Of a DNA stretch of 64,000 bases, positions 1 to 25,082 are shown one piece after another (position 1 is the first letter of the stretch; each line of letters starts with the position of its first letter). Made by a program: the position numbers and the translations under genes. The notes under the pieces were generated by a model. That model had not been told where the DNA came from, did no database searches, and saw nothing but the letters and a program-made list of their open reading frames with translations. This stretch comes from Halichondria panicea. Lineage: Eukaryota > Porifera > Demospongiae > Suberitida > Halichondriidae. The stretch spans positions 4,572,620 to 4,636,619 of the forward strand of contig NC_087389.1 of NCBI RefSeq assembly GCF_963675165.1, in the 5' to 3' direction.

Positions 1-3000
1 CGACAGCACTGGCTTGTACTTCTTGCTTTGTGAGGGGTCCTCGTACTGAGTCCCCAGGGGGTTTTCCCCTTCACCACCAACACCCTGTAGCATTGTCACG
101 ACAAATGAATTAATTACATGTATAGAGCTACTAATTAAGCACAGGACTTGGTACACACACGCTCACCTCTTCCTTCCAAAGCGCATCAGCTTCCGTCCTA
201 GGGTTGACCTTTGACCTCTTGCCCGTGGTAGTGAAGATACTAGTCGGGGCGGGCGCTTTCTCAGAAGTCGCCAGTTTGGTAAACGGTGTGAGCCAATCCT
301 TCCCCGTCAATGCAGCCTGAGTATCAGCAAATAGAGACGCATTCTGGTCGGCAGCTTCACTAAAAGACAGTGCTGGAATAGTCGACATTTCAGATTCAGT
401 TTCAATTTTTCGCCGTTTTCGAGTACTAAGGAAAGAAGTGGTGCTGGCTATTGGAGAGACTTTGATGATTTTTTTCGCAGGTGTTTTGCGTCCCGCTGCT
501 TGTGTGGAGGTAGCCAGTGGTCTTGGTGTGAGTTGTGTGTTCGAAGCTCGACTAGGTAGCTTGCTCCGCACTTCAGATTCGCTGTCAACCTTGTCAACCT
601 CTAACTGGTTTGTATGTTCATCATTGTCTAGACACTTCAATTTAGGGGGAGAATCGTTGATTAAAATTGAATTTCGTTTGCCATCAATATTTTCACCATC
701 ACGATCGTCTCGAGGTGCTGTGCTTAGTGATTCTTTTCGTGACTTTTTTGGTTGACTCTCGTCAATCGATTCATCGCAAACATCGTCTACTTTACGTTTT
801 TTCCTCCCTCTTCCTTGAAACAGCTCATTCATTAGACTAGCCCCAGGGAGTGCGTTACTATCAGACCTCTTCCTTTGAGTTGAGCCAGGGGTCAAAGAGT
901 TCAGAGCGAGCACACTAACGTTCTGGGATGACTGGCTTTTGCCCGGGTCTTTCTTTTCATTAGAGTCTAAGCTTGGGCCGAGTACGCACAAGTCTTGAGC
1001 TGATTGGTTGGATTTGACGGACTCTGACAGGACATCTTCTTGACTCTGATAGTGGATACGGGATTTCTTAGTTGGTGTGTTTCTCTTAAGGCTTAGACCA
1101 GGAAGTTTTTTTGAAGAATTAGTTTTGGAATTAGTTTCCTGAGAATCAGATTGTGAATTATCAACAACTTCTTCATCATCGTTTGTATCTTCGTACATTA
1201 TTTTACGTTCTATTCTGATCTTCTTAGAGTTATTTTTGGCTTGAGTGGTTCGTGTCAACACTGGTTGCGTTGGTTTAATGAAATCTGTTAACTTCTGGTT
1301 GGTCATTGTTTTAGGGATGACATCACTTCTTGACCTCTGAGATTTGTCCGGAATACTATTATTAATTTTGGCTGCACTTTGACCTTCGTTAGAACACTTA
1401 GGGTGAGGTGGCGTCTCTGAAATTCTACTAGTTTTTGATTGATTTCCATCGGCCATTTTGGTTTGCGTTGAATTGCTTGATTGCTGGGTGCTCAGCGAAC
1501 TGCATGTGTTTGGAGCAAGGATGGATTGTGAGGGGGTGGGCTTAATTTGTGATGGTGTGAGGCTGTGGGGTGGGCGGGCCTGTGAGGGGGCAGGTCCGGC
1601 TTGTGACTGTATGCTCTGAGTTTGGACCATTTGCGATAGGGAAGGCGGAGCCATGGAAATAGTGGCCGTCGATCCACCTGTACAAAATAATACAAATGAC
1701 ATGTACATGCATCTTGTACATTGAATTTGTATATACACATGTACATGTAGTAGACATGTACTATGAGATCTAGCCTACCGTGTAAATTTGGCAAAAAAGA
1801 CAATTGATTCGCCAAGTTATCCTAAAATTAATTTGGCGCCAAATTTACCCGGTATAAGGTATAATTATAGTAAATTTTTCGAACTAGCATTTCATAAAAG
1901 AAAAATTGACCTGCTGGGACTAGGCTGCCATGGGAACCTGGTTATCAATGCCCAGTCTGTTGAAGATATTAGATACGGGAGACAAGCTCGATCAACAAGT
2001 TTAGCATGTCAAATCATGGGAGAGACAACCATGAAGCTGTACAATACAGTATTATACTATACGTAAGAAGTTTCCAAACTAACCAGAACTACGAGGTACA
2101 TTTGTACAACAGATCTACACTTTGAACCCACATACAGTTAGGTTCACGTACCCTCTTTGCTCTTGGGGTTACAGTAGGTTTCTATGGAGATGTGCAGGAG
2201 AGCAAACCCCACCTCAGGCTCGGCAATGCTCCTCATATCTCGACTGAAGGGGGAGTAAACAGACGTTAGTCACAAGGCTAAGTAACTACATGTATTTATA
2301 ACTGAAAAAGCAAATAGATTTGATTAAGTTGGCCATTCTCCAAGTACAATTACGATCAGCATTTTTCTCTTACAAGGAAAATGTGAATTTTAATGAATTT
2401 GGAATTAACGCTAAATTAAGTCTGCGCTAAAAAAAAAACATGTAATTGCCGAGCGGGAAGCGAGGCGAATAATCTTGCTACCTGATTCTGGCCCACGTAG
2501 ATATAATTATATATAATATGTCTGTCACGGATGTGGGTTGGGCTCCCCCCGGGGGCGCTATAAGGCAATAAAGAAGCAAATGATGCACTTGCCTAGATGG
2601 GCGTGGCCACCTCGTACTACAATTACAACTCTGCAACTGAGCCAGTGCAACTTCTCTGCTCAGATCACATAGGCTAGCTGTCTCTATACAGCTGATGTCT
2701 GTGCATCAAACACAAGGGAGAGACAGAAGAGCCAGCTAGGCGACTGCAGGCAGATCAGCAAGGTCATTATATTAGAGGTATCTGTAATCACAAAGTAGAT
2801 CTATACTGAACTGGCAGTGTCATGCCTGGCATGACATTTTTATTTTAGTGTAGAATCTAGTTCCTACTGTACAGAGAGAAAGTAAAAGTACAATGTATAA
2901 TAATAATGTTTTATAAGCTCACAACAAACGTGGATCTGATACTAGACCTAACACTACACATCACACTTCCAACAGGACAAGTCGACTGCATGTCTGATCC

Positions 3001-3386
3001 TACAGTTACATGTATTTTCTTCACTTTTCATTTAGCTATTATTATCAAACATACAGAGCTTCCCGCGAGGCGCCTGCGTATATGTATACGTATGCCCTAG
3101 TAATTATACTTAGTACTAGCTGTACAGGATGCATATAGGCCATTTCCAGCGCCTATAGTACACATGGATCTACACGTACGTCGATGGTACATGTAGATTT
3201 TGTACCTGACAAGGAAGTCATTAACTTCCTCCGCCCACTCTATCTCATCGGAGCTACCCAAGTCGTCTTTGAGACCCACGACAATAGACTCCTTGACAAC
3301 CAGTGTCTCCACGGGAACAGAGCGAGGCTTGTTGATGAGCTTACACTGAGCACCTGCTGCACTTAGACACACCTGAAGACTGGCCA

Positions 3387-3473
<87 letters not shown>

Positions 3474-5821
3474 TGTGGGGATTCCTAAATTAGCATCCAG
3501 TATCAACACTTGCTTCATACATGTAGCAACAGCACATTATGTACCTGACTTTGATTGAAGAAATAGAACACTCTGTCCTGGAACAATGTCCTCCTCTTGA
3601 AGTTGGGACTGAAACAAGTGTCAGATTTCCTCACTTCCTCGTCCACCACAGTGGGCATGTACTTGGTGGGTTTCGGCAGAGCCTTGTTATCACGGCAACT
3701 TGCTACAGCATCCCTCAACCAGGCTATAGTTATGATGGGCCTGCACGATGCTAGGGCACACACCACCTGTACGGAGGGAAACAGGAGATACAGTGCTGTA
3801 CAGTGAAACTTAATCTCACGGTCACCCACTATAATACAGCCAGGTTAATGGCATGAGTTTTGACCTGTGTTAGCAGGCCATCTCTACAGCTACTGTTGGT
3901 CTGCCCAAGGGCGACAGCTACATGTATAGATACATGTACGTAGGGTTCACTGTATTGATCTTGCCCTATTGTGAAAGGCCTGTGGGCATGGAAATTAGAG
4001 CTGGTGTACCATTATTTATAACAATCCTGACTACCGTGATTCTAGCCTAAAAAGAATCACCTTGACAGTGACAGTTAGGGAAGACATGACGAGATGGCTG
4101 CACTCGGTAGTCCAATTTCCAGACATGCGACCACCTGCGAGTAAGCGAGAAACAAATATATATCACATACATCGTTGTGCATACTAAACTAGTACACAGT
4201 ATGAAATACAGCAGAGCTCACTCTCTCCAGACTATCCATAGCAATGTACATATGTCAGGCAGGTTTGCAGTGTGCAACTGTTCAAGACTAACAAATATTC
4301 TTCTCTTTGGTCCTCCCAAGTAGAAGTTAAGGCTATAGTTTAGTGATTCACCTAACTCCTTGACCAGTTGACTGACTTCCCTCTTCTCAGCTGAAGGCAT
4401 GCTGGAACAGCACAACACAAACGGTTCAAACACAATCCTGCGTGTGAGAAAGAGACATCAGAGCTACATGTAAGTATAGATCAAAGGTTGCAATGGTCTG
4501 CACTAGTCTATAAATTAATGGAGCGTATAATATTATATGTACATGCATGTACCGAGAAGGATCACAAAAGCACGTCATATAAAGACTATTGTCAGCAATA
4601 CAGAAGTACATGTAAAGTAAATCCTGTCTATAGTGGTCGCTCTTGGGCAGATCGTGTAATAAAAGGTGACCCGCTAAGTTAAACACAGTTCAAAACACAT
4701 ACATGTGTGTAGCGATACAGTAACTATGGACATTTTAGGGCCGGCTGTAATACAGAGGGTGGCCTGCTAATAAAATTGAAACACATGTTAGAAAGACTTT
4801 GGAAGGTTGCCTGTTTAAAAGTGCATGCTGTTTAAAAGTGCTTGCATATCAGAACATCTTCTCACCGTGCAATTTGAAAATCATAGGGTAGACACAATAG
4901 ACAAGTTTCACTGAAATACCTCACAAACCACTCCTCCTCACCTGAGGTTTCCAGAGGTGGGCCCCTGTCCGAACTTTATCTCCTCTCCCCCGCACAGCTG
5001 CACCTGTTCCCCCGGTGACAGCTTCCTTTTCCCCAGGTGGGTACCAAACTTGGATTCACAGTCTGTTAGAAACAGCGGACTCGACTGTAAAAAGAGAGAG
5101 AGAGTCTTGGATTGAGACTACGTGCACAATAATATTAAGTAGCAAATTACCAGCATACAAGCCAACCCTAAGCTTAGGATTTCCCTTTTTACAAAATGCT
5201 GTAAAAGAAGTACACAGCTAGGGATTTCCCCTTACAAGAGGTCCTAAAGCTACAAGCCAGATCCAGTGACCCATTAACTTGGCTGTATTAGAAAAGAGTG
5301 ACCTGATTATAGGAGGACCACAATACACAGGTCTAAAGACATGCATACTATGGAGACTACTTTGGGCCCCAAATTAATCTGGCTGTATTACAGAGGGGGT
5401 GACTTGGCTGACAAATATCATTACAAAAGGTTGTATCGCTACAAGCCAGACCTTAGCTAGAGCTAATCATACCCTTGTCCGGTTGTCCACACGAATGAGA
5501 GCATGTTTTCTACTGATTGACTTGTCATTTGGAATGAGCACATCACAATCTATCATTAAAGAGACGAATGCACGACTCAGTGAATAGTACCATAAACTAT
5601 GTGCACGCACCTTTTCTTCCGACAATCAGTTCTCGTCCTACTGGTAGGGACAGCTTGAAGCCTGCAGGGACAAGCACAAGCACTTACAAGGGTGTCAACC
5701 TAGCTATGGTATATATAGTACATAGTACATGTACACACACAATTCAGTTTCATGCACATGGCTTATTTGAGCTCGATATAATCAGCTTACTAGCATCTCT
5801 CTCGTTTTCCAGATACCACAT
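1..5821 (-). CDS. NBN: Nibrin (NBS1), FHA-BRCT-BRCT DNA double-strand break sensor; 3' end beyond window
   Basis: Nibrin is the nuclear adaptor of the MRE11-RAD50-NBN complex that recruits ATM to DNA breaks. Exons read on the minus strand (high to low): 5821-5791, 5661-5611, 5549-5473, 5084-4942, 4437-4352, 4134-4061, 3766-3545, 3387-3206, 2243-2152, 1677-167 and 84-1. All junction phases agree, giving about 851 codons so far; human nibrin has 754 residues. The start MWYLENE resembles the nibrin N-terminus. The FHA domain (residues 1 to about 100) shows ELIVGRK, NDKSISRKHA and CESKFGTHLGK. The first BRCT has NWTTECSHLVMSS and VVCALASCRPII. The second BRCT ends in IAEPEVGFALLHISIETYCNP. The 1.5 kb exon encodes a disordered Ser/Gln/Lys-rich linker ending in ADALWKEE. 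The last visible exon (ENPLGTQYED then SKKYKP) sits where the MRE11-binding motif is found in human nibrin. The ATM-binding tail lies outside the window. Family call is firm; exact exon edges are manual. Confidence 0.93.
2244..3205 (-). other. NBN intron, no further gene seen
   Basis: This 962-bp intron lies between two NBN exons whose phases join cleanly (AG + T). The ORFs in it are short and without recognisable similarity. A GC-rich patch with a CCCCCCGGGGG stretch near 2545 and simple ACATGTA-type sequence are all that stand out. Confidence 0.5.
3389..3473. repeat. (GT)n / (CA)n microsatellite abutting an NBN exon
   Basis: Two GT runs are separated by a short GGGTAAG break. On the coding (minus) strand the run is CA-rich and ends directly in the CAG acceptor of the NBN exon starting at 3387, so the splice acceptor is embedded in the edge of the repeat. 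Confidence 0.9.
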
Positions 5822-6169
5822 GATAGAGCTTGAGCTATAAAAGAACAGAGTTGAAACCGTACAGCAAATTCAAAGGCAGAGCTCAGAGGGCAGAGCTAGA
5901 GCTACAGATTACAAATCTCTACCACATGTCTAGCGACTCCGCCCACTTTCTCTCTGTTTATCCTCGGGGCATGCGCACTGGTTGCTTCTTGACACCCAAT
6001 GAGGTTATGTAAGAAAAATAATGGCGAATGTAAAGAATGATATATTTTTGAGCTTTTCTCAATCATAAAGACCTCTAATGTGCAACTGCGAGCAGTAAAG
6101 TGTGCATGAACTATTACTGAAGACATTTCTTGGTGGAAATTAGATCCCAAGCTTACGAAAGCTGACGAA
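5822..6169. promoter_or_regulatory. Shared head-to-head promoter of NBN and KDM5
   Basis: The NBN start codon (5821, minus) and the KDM5 start codon (6170, plus) are 348 bp apart and diverge, so both promoters and 5' UTRs must fit here. At 5968-5978 the sequence GGCATGCGCAC is a near match to the NRF1 palindrome (consensus TGCGCATGCGCA), a motif typical of housekeeping bidirectional promoters. No TATA box is evident. The arrangement is directly visible; promoter activity and NRF1 binding are inferred. Confidence 0.6.
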
Positions 6170-19130
<12,961 letters not shown>

Positions 19131-19465
19131 ATATTACAATTATGTGTGTCTGTCATGTGTACTCGCCAGAAAACTTAATTCCACATCTGTCTATATTCTC
19201 ACTCGATCATTACGTTTAATCTTTGAAATCACTCTAATTATTGTCGCTCCTTATTACCTTTTATAACTGTCACAATTACTTATTGTGTACGTCTTCTCAA
19301 TTGGACAATATTATTTTATTGCTTCCAAAATCCTGGAAAATAATTAAGAAAGTGATATAATTCTGAGTACAATTTATCAATCGTGGGTATAGAAAAATAC
19401 AGTACATTGTGCATGAGACGAACATGTTTAGTTTGGGCATCTGACGTTAAAATTAATTGAACTGT
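19131..19465. other. Convergent 3' intergenic space between KDM5 and SMKR1
   Basis: AT-rich sequence between the KDM5 stop (19,130) and the SMKR1 stop (19,466, minus). It should hold both 3' UTRs. No other gene is seen. Confidence 0.6.
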
Positions 19466-19964
19466 CTATTTCTTTTTTTTGCCTCCTTTCTTTTTCTTCT
19501 TTCCTTTGCTGGCACCTTCCCAATTGTATCCTCTGAACTCGAGGAACTGTACTGGTCCGTGGGAAATATAATAAGCGTTCATCATAGCAACGTAACTCAG
19601 AGGGTCGGCAACTACTGGAGTCGGCTTGTCTGTTTTCGACTTTTTTTTCCCTTTAGATTTTCCTTTCTTTTTACCCTTTCCTTTCTTCTTACCGGCACCT
19701 TTCTTTTTTGCTGGCTGTGTGTGTGTACGTGTGTTACAAGGTGTGGTGGTTACTGCACTGTGGGAATGGAAGGTTGCAAGTTTATAGTGTAGGAGTACGA
19801 GTAAAAATACTGATATAAAACCAAGCAAAAATGAATACTGTACACATGTACGTAGCGGTATTATTATGCATAGTAGATGCAAACACCTGTATATTTATTT
19901 TTGCAGTTCAGTCAATTGCCCAAAATTATATTCGTGCAAGCATGCACCTACTTACCACGGGCAT
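19466..19964 (-). CDS. SMKR1: Small lysine-rich protein 1 (SMKR1-like), about 85 aa, two exons
   Basis: Exon 1 is only nine bases (19964-19956, M-P-V) with a GTAAG donor. Exon 2 runs 19714-19466 after a CACACACAG acceptor and ends in TAG. The product starts with a run of Lys/Gly (PAKKKGAGKKKGKGKKKG), has a conserved core DPLSYVAMMNAYYISHGPV followed by FRGYNWEGA, and ends in a second Lys-rich run. The core matches vertebrate SMKR1 as I remember it (AAMLNLYYIAHN then LRGFHWPGAPKGKK). Function is poorly known; charge suggests nucleic-acid or microtubule contact, which is inference. The short Met-containing exon is chosen because the family begins MPAK; the alternative is an unspliced start upstream, which would add unconserved sequence. 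Confidence 0.82.
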
Positions 19965-20353
19965 GGCTCCTGCTGCTATCTTCTCACCGTCATAGGCTAT
20001 TATAAACACTGGCCTGTAGGATGAAGATTATGAAGTATGAAGCGTGGAAGCTTCTTCCTAATTAATCGCCCAGCCGGCCTGCGTCTGGTTCACTAGAGAC
20101 TCTTAGCACTACAACACTGTAATTAATTTGCTTGTTACCATAGTGATAATGAATGTTAGACGCCCATCAGTCAATAAAATTATTGATGACTCATCTTAAT
20201 TAAATTAAAAGTAGCCCATAATGTATCCATGAATAACAAGGCAGTAAAGAAACAACTATTGTACTGTACAAATAACAAAAATGTATGTACTATGCACTAC
20301 AATTTTCTACTAGTCATAGCTAATGTCCATGTGTTGTAATGAAGTCCACATTT
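19965..20353. other. Intergenic space between SMKR1 start and NRF1 stop
   Basis: AT-rich, holds the SMKR1 promoter/5' UTR and the NRF1 3' UTR. No ORF or repeat of note. Confidence 0.6.
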
Positions 20354-23303
20354 TCACGTTTCTGACGTTTTAGCACCATCTCCCTCCAAAGGTGCAAGCT
20401 CAGCAGAAGTAGAGCCAATTAGATTTTGTTCACTTCCTCTCTTATTCCCGAATCCCGTATCACTTGCAACAACGCCAGCAGTGTATTGGTTTATCAACTG
20501 TGCTGCCAAGTCCGTGGATCCATCATCGCCTCGATTGGGAATCGTGCTGATATTCGAAGTAGCCTCCAGTAGTTCTTGACTTGCCGCTGCCGTGAGATAT
20601 TCGTTAGCAGCTGACACTTGCATAGCGGCGTTTGTAACGTTCGAATCAGCAGTCGATGTCGGGAAGGATTCAGAGTTGGTCTGTGGGGTGGAGATAGCAC
20701 CGTCCACGCCAGATGCGCTGTAAACCACTTGAATATTCGGTGGGTTACCAGCTCCGGGAGTAGCTTGCGTGGTTAAAAATGAGCCACTAGCTGTCGGGTC
20801 TTGGGGATTAGCCAAAACACCTTCCTCTGCGTGTGTGGCGTTGTTTCCATTGTGTCCCCCGGGGTAGGCAGTAAGGAGGACGGTTGTGGTAGAGCCGACA
20901 GGTTGTCCGAGAGCTTTGGCATCACGATCGGTGACTGTGACTGTCTGAGTAGCGTACTGCACCTCGCCAGTCTCATCAGCAACCTGTATGGTGGGAGGGG
21001 TAGAGAGGGTAACCTAGGTAGCCACCCAAAACATACACAGTTGCCTATTATACAGACAACTACAATGTGAAAAATACACTGATCGTGCCAATCTACAACT
21101 GTCACAGAATAAAAGAGATCAAGCATTTGCAGTCATGTGGCTAGCCGGCCAAGTATCCCACAGTTACATGTAGGTACATCGGAAATCTAAGATTTCAATA
21201 TTAATAGTGGAAGAAACTACAGTAAGCTTAGAGGCTAGGAACACTGGGGGAAGCATCCTAACCTGAAGTCCATGAACACAATTTATTGTCTGTAAAAAAT
21301 TAAGCTGAAAAATGTCCCACTGTAAACTGTAAATCCTTGCACATTACTTTGTACACTTTACACAGGGGTAGAACAATTGCCGTGGTATTGACAGCTACGT
21401 ACATGTACCTGTTGTAGTCGAGAGGCAGTCTCTGCCAGGCTGGCATCAGCTAGAGTGGGCATCCCCGAAGAGTCACAATTACCCATTCCAGTGTCGACGG
21501 TAAACACCTGTTGACTGGTGCTCGCCGCCATTTGTGGAGTTCCGGACTCTACATCAATCGGACTCGTTCCCACGGCAACAGGCCCGCCAGCCGTAAGGAT
21601 ATCAGCACCTTCGGGGGTTTGTTGTTGCTGCTGTTGAAGAGTCTCAAGGTGTTGCTGAGGAATTAAAAAAAGTTGACATGATTTAAACGTTTTGCCTGTA
21701 GCTGAAAATGAAGAATGTACATGGCTAGCTTTCACATTGTTATACATACACGAAGCCGAAAAGGAAGCCATTATTATTTTTGGAAAGTACCACACTAGGA
21801 AGTTAAGGGTAGCACGCACATGCGCTGTAAAATCACACTATTTCTGGATATATCAATATTCGATCTACATCGCTATTCACAGACATGGCATTTAACAAAT
21901 ACACGTACTAATATAAAGGTTACACCACCCCCAATTCAGTAAACCTCGCCAATTATCAACACACAGCTTGCAGCCAACACATACACATACTGCACACCAC
22001 TCACCTGTAGTTGCTGAGCAGCCTCAGGGGACAGCAGCTGTTGCAAATGTTCCACAGTGAACTCAGGCAGTAGATCAATACGTCCATGGTGTAGGTAACA
22101 CGAGAGAACGATCCTACGAAGAGCATCAGTCCACGACAAAGCTTTCTTTTGAGCATCTACTCGAATATCGCTTCGAACATTCGCCCAGGGAACTTCAACT
22201 GGCCACCATGCGGGTTTAACAGCATCTTTGCCCCATCCCGGCTTGCCTCGGCCTGTGGAGGATTTTAACATAACTGGAATGAAGGTTCGCAATTGAGCCT
22301 GAGTCATTTTGTGAACTGGAGTAGGGATCCCATCAAAGACGAGGGAGGGTAGTTCGTGGAGTGGTTCGCCTGAAGTTTTGGCGTGGATAGTTTGCGGGGT
22401 CTGCGTGTGAAGGGTGGTGTTCATCTGGGAAACAATGGTTGGTTGTAGGTCATTAATGATCGTACTTAGAGGGGCTGCCCCGTACACTTTGAAGAGGGCG
22501 TCTTGTTTCGATTCGGGCCTGCCAGGACGGAACGTCACTATACAGGCTTGTAGACCAACACGGGAGGTTAGTTCTTCAATAGTCTCTTTGAGTTTTTTTG
22601 TGAGTTTGGAGCAATGTCGTTTTCGAACCGATGGATTCGTTTCAAAACTGTGAGCACGTTTTCTTTTCCTGCTTGATAAAATAGCAGCTGCTGCAGCTAC
22701 TCCAATGGGCCCAGCTTGGGCAAGTCTCTGCGTCACTTCGTCTTGTGCATGCTGCATTAAATTCTGGTTGAGCAAATCGGTCGAATCGAATTCATCTTCA
22801 GAGCTTGTCGGTGATGGATCGTTAAGCATTGAATTCGGACTGAGTCGGATTCCAAATTTTCCAATCATCTGTCGAGGTGTGCTCATTGAAAGGCTAGTAC
22901 TACTGGTATCGATTCCCAAGTTATCACCGAGAGTAGGAATGGCATCCGCAGAGATCTCCAAAGCATCAGTATTGGACAATGTGTCGAGGGTAGACTGTGT
23001 CGACGAATGGACTCTTAAGCCACTGGCGGCCAATTTCAATGGAGTAGCCGACGATTGAAGCGTGGACCTCACAGCAGGTGAGGAACTAAGTGAGGAAATG
23101 TTCAAGGCAGTTTGTGAGACCATGGAGAGATGTGTACTGTCCAATTTCTGTTCTGAGTCAATGCTAATGTCCATGTCTTCAGTTGAAACATTTTGCCGAC
23201 CAACATTTTGATTTTCTGGGTCAACAATTTCCACGGGTATTCCACTACTGACTTGTGTAGAGAACTCTCCAGGAATTCCAAGTGTACTTGAGACTTGGTC
23301 CAT
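20354..23303 (-). CDS. NRF1: Nuclear respiratory factor 1 (NRF1), about 734 aa, three exons
   Basis: DNA-binding activator of nuclear genes for respiration and housekeeping functions. Exons on the minus strand: 23303-22005, 21654-21409, 21013-20354, all joining in phase 0. Residues 1 to about 180 are a Ser/Thr-rich region. The conserved DNA-binding/dimerisation part follows: QAGPIGVAAAAAILSSRKRK, FETNPSVRKR, FKVYGAAPL, then DGIPTPVHKMTQAQLRTFIP, STGRGKPGWGKDAVKPAWWP and VPWANVRSDIRVDAQKK, ending in HHGRIDLLPEF. These match the vertebrate NRF1 core closely. The last two exons give a Gln/Thr/Ala-rich activation region. It is longer than human NRF1 (503 aa), mainly at the N-terminus. It is divergently paired with the PEP-synthase-like gene. 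Confidence 0.95.
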
Positions 23304-23610
23304 GAGGTTTGGTGTGTGCGCAGTAGTTCAAAAGCTTGAGCATGAAAAGGGGTGGAAAAATGGCTCCTCTTGAGCATGTGCAGAATGTGTCTCGTGATCC
23401 AATAATTATCTGTAATCATTTCCTACGAGCAGCCCCTCCCCCCAGGAACTACAAGCCCTGCAATCGATCTAGTACAAAAGGGACCTCTGCTCTCTTCTGT
23501 TTTTCAGCTCTACTGCACTGCGCTGTGGTATGCATACACTGTAGTTATTCATACACTGTCCTTTTTTTGAGCTATATAAGCTTATGCTTTTTATGATTCA
23601 GGGTGTTGTT
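23304..23610. promoter_or_regulatory. Shared head-to-head promoter of NRF1 and the PEP-synthase-like gene
   Basis: Only 307 bp separate the two diverging start codons. A GTGTGCGCAGTAG stretch near 23315 and GAGCATGTGCAGAA near 23368 are weak NRF1-type half sites, compatible with autoregulation but not convincing. TTCAG just before GGTGTTG (about 23600) could be a 5'-UTR acceptor. Confidence 0.45.
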
Positions 23611-25025
23611 ATGATGGTGACTGAGCAAGATTCGTCGTCGATTCCTATCATAATCGACTCTTTCTCCGAGTCATGTGACCACTCACTGGTGGGAGGAAAG
23701 GCTCGGAACCTTTGGTTGTTAGGGAAACGTGTGCCGGCCAGTCGAGTTCCTGATTGGTTCTGTGTCACCACCGAGGCATTTACTCAATTCATACAAGTAT
23801 GATAATTAATGAACGTGACAAATTATTGTGCATGCATGCATGCATGTTGAGTGTTTTCATGATGCAAGTTTTCATTGAGGTTCATTGAGAACTTGTAGAC
23901 TAAGATGGTACAACTTGCATATAATTATAAGTTTGTTTTCTTGTCATCTCACAATGCTCATTATTAAAGCTAGCAAGCCCCAAGAAGATCATACAGTTTC
24001 TTGTACCAATTAATTTTGGTTACATGGTTTAGTGTAATCTAGCTAGAAACCACTGTAATTGTAGACATGCAATAAACCACCTCGTTAAGACATGAGTGTT
24101 TTTACTAATAGCTCTCCAAATTGAGATAGTTATAACTATCATAATTATTCTACAGGGCAACAAATTGAAGAACTCTCTTTCCGTTGACTCGTCTGATGTG
24201 AAGGGCAGCTCTGAGCGTGTAGGCTCACTCATAATGGACTCCGTGGTACCAGGTAGTTTGAAAGATGAGATAGCTCAGAGATTGGGGCAGTCTCCGTACA
24301 GTGATGGGTTTGTGGCGGTGAGGTCGAGTGGTACTGATGAGGACTCGTCAGCACATTCCTTTGCAGGTGACTCAAAGCTGTACGTATTTCTTATAACGAG
24401 TGAGCTGAATAAAAAAAAATGACCCTGCATGACATGTGTTTGTGTGTTGCTAATTATTTGCTCAAAATTATCTGGTGTTCAAAGGATGCCTGGTATAATT
24501 ATACGTTCATCTGTAGCTATACGTATAGATCAGTTCAAAACTGGGTGCATGCAGGCAATGCTACACATAGTACAAGGATCTATACACTAGTAGGTACTAC
24601 TATATAAGACTAATAGCGGTTTACTATTTACTATAATTATGCGTGAGCAATTTTTTTGTTAACGTTTCCATACAATAATTAAAGTGATTCAATGTCCCTT
24701 AAAAAAACTAAACCTATCCTCACTTTCAGGTCAGTTTGAGAGCTACCTGTTTCAGAGTGGAGGAGATATGATTCTAAAAGCACTTAAGAAATGCTGGTCT
24801 TCCTGCTTCTCTGAGAGAGTCATGAGACATCGCCTTGACAATGGGATGCCCACTACTGGACTCAGAATGGCCGTCATTATTCAGGTTCGATCACATTGTA
24901 TACTGTCATACCTGTTGCAGAACTACATAAGTATAGTGTTGCAAGTGAATTTCGTGATGGGGTTTTGATTTTTTGACAAAATACAGAGATATAATTGTAA
25001 ACTCATCCCAACACACCCTCCCCCA

Positions 25026-25082
<57 letters not shown>

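Noticed and set aside
438-755. Plus-strand ORF inside the large NBN exon
   Set aside because: Antisense shadow of a Ser/Arg-rich coding exon; no similarity or start context.
1492-1815. Overlapping minus-strand ORFs at 1492-1815 and 1542-1757
   Set aside because: They are other frames of the NBN linker exon and its upstream intron; the NBN frame explains the region.
5902-6150. Minus-strand ORF as the NBN N-terminus
   Set aside because: It lies upstream of the MWYLENE start and does not join in frame to the FHA exon, whereas the 31-nt exon 5821-5791 does.
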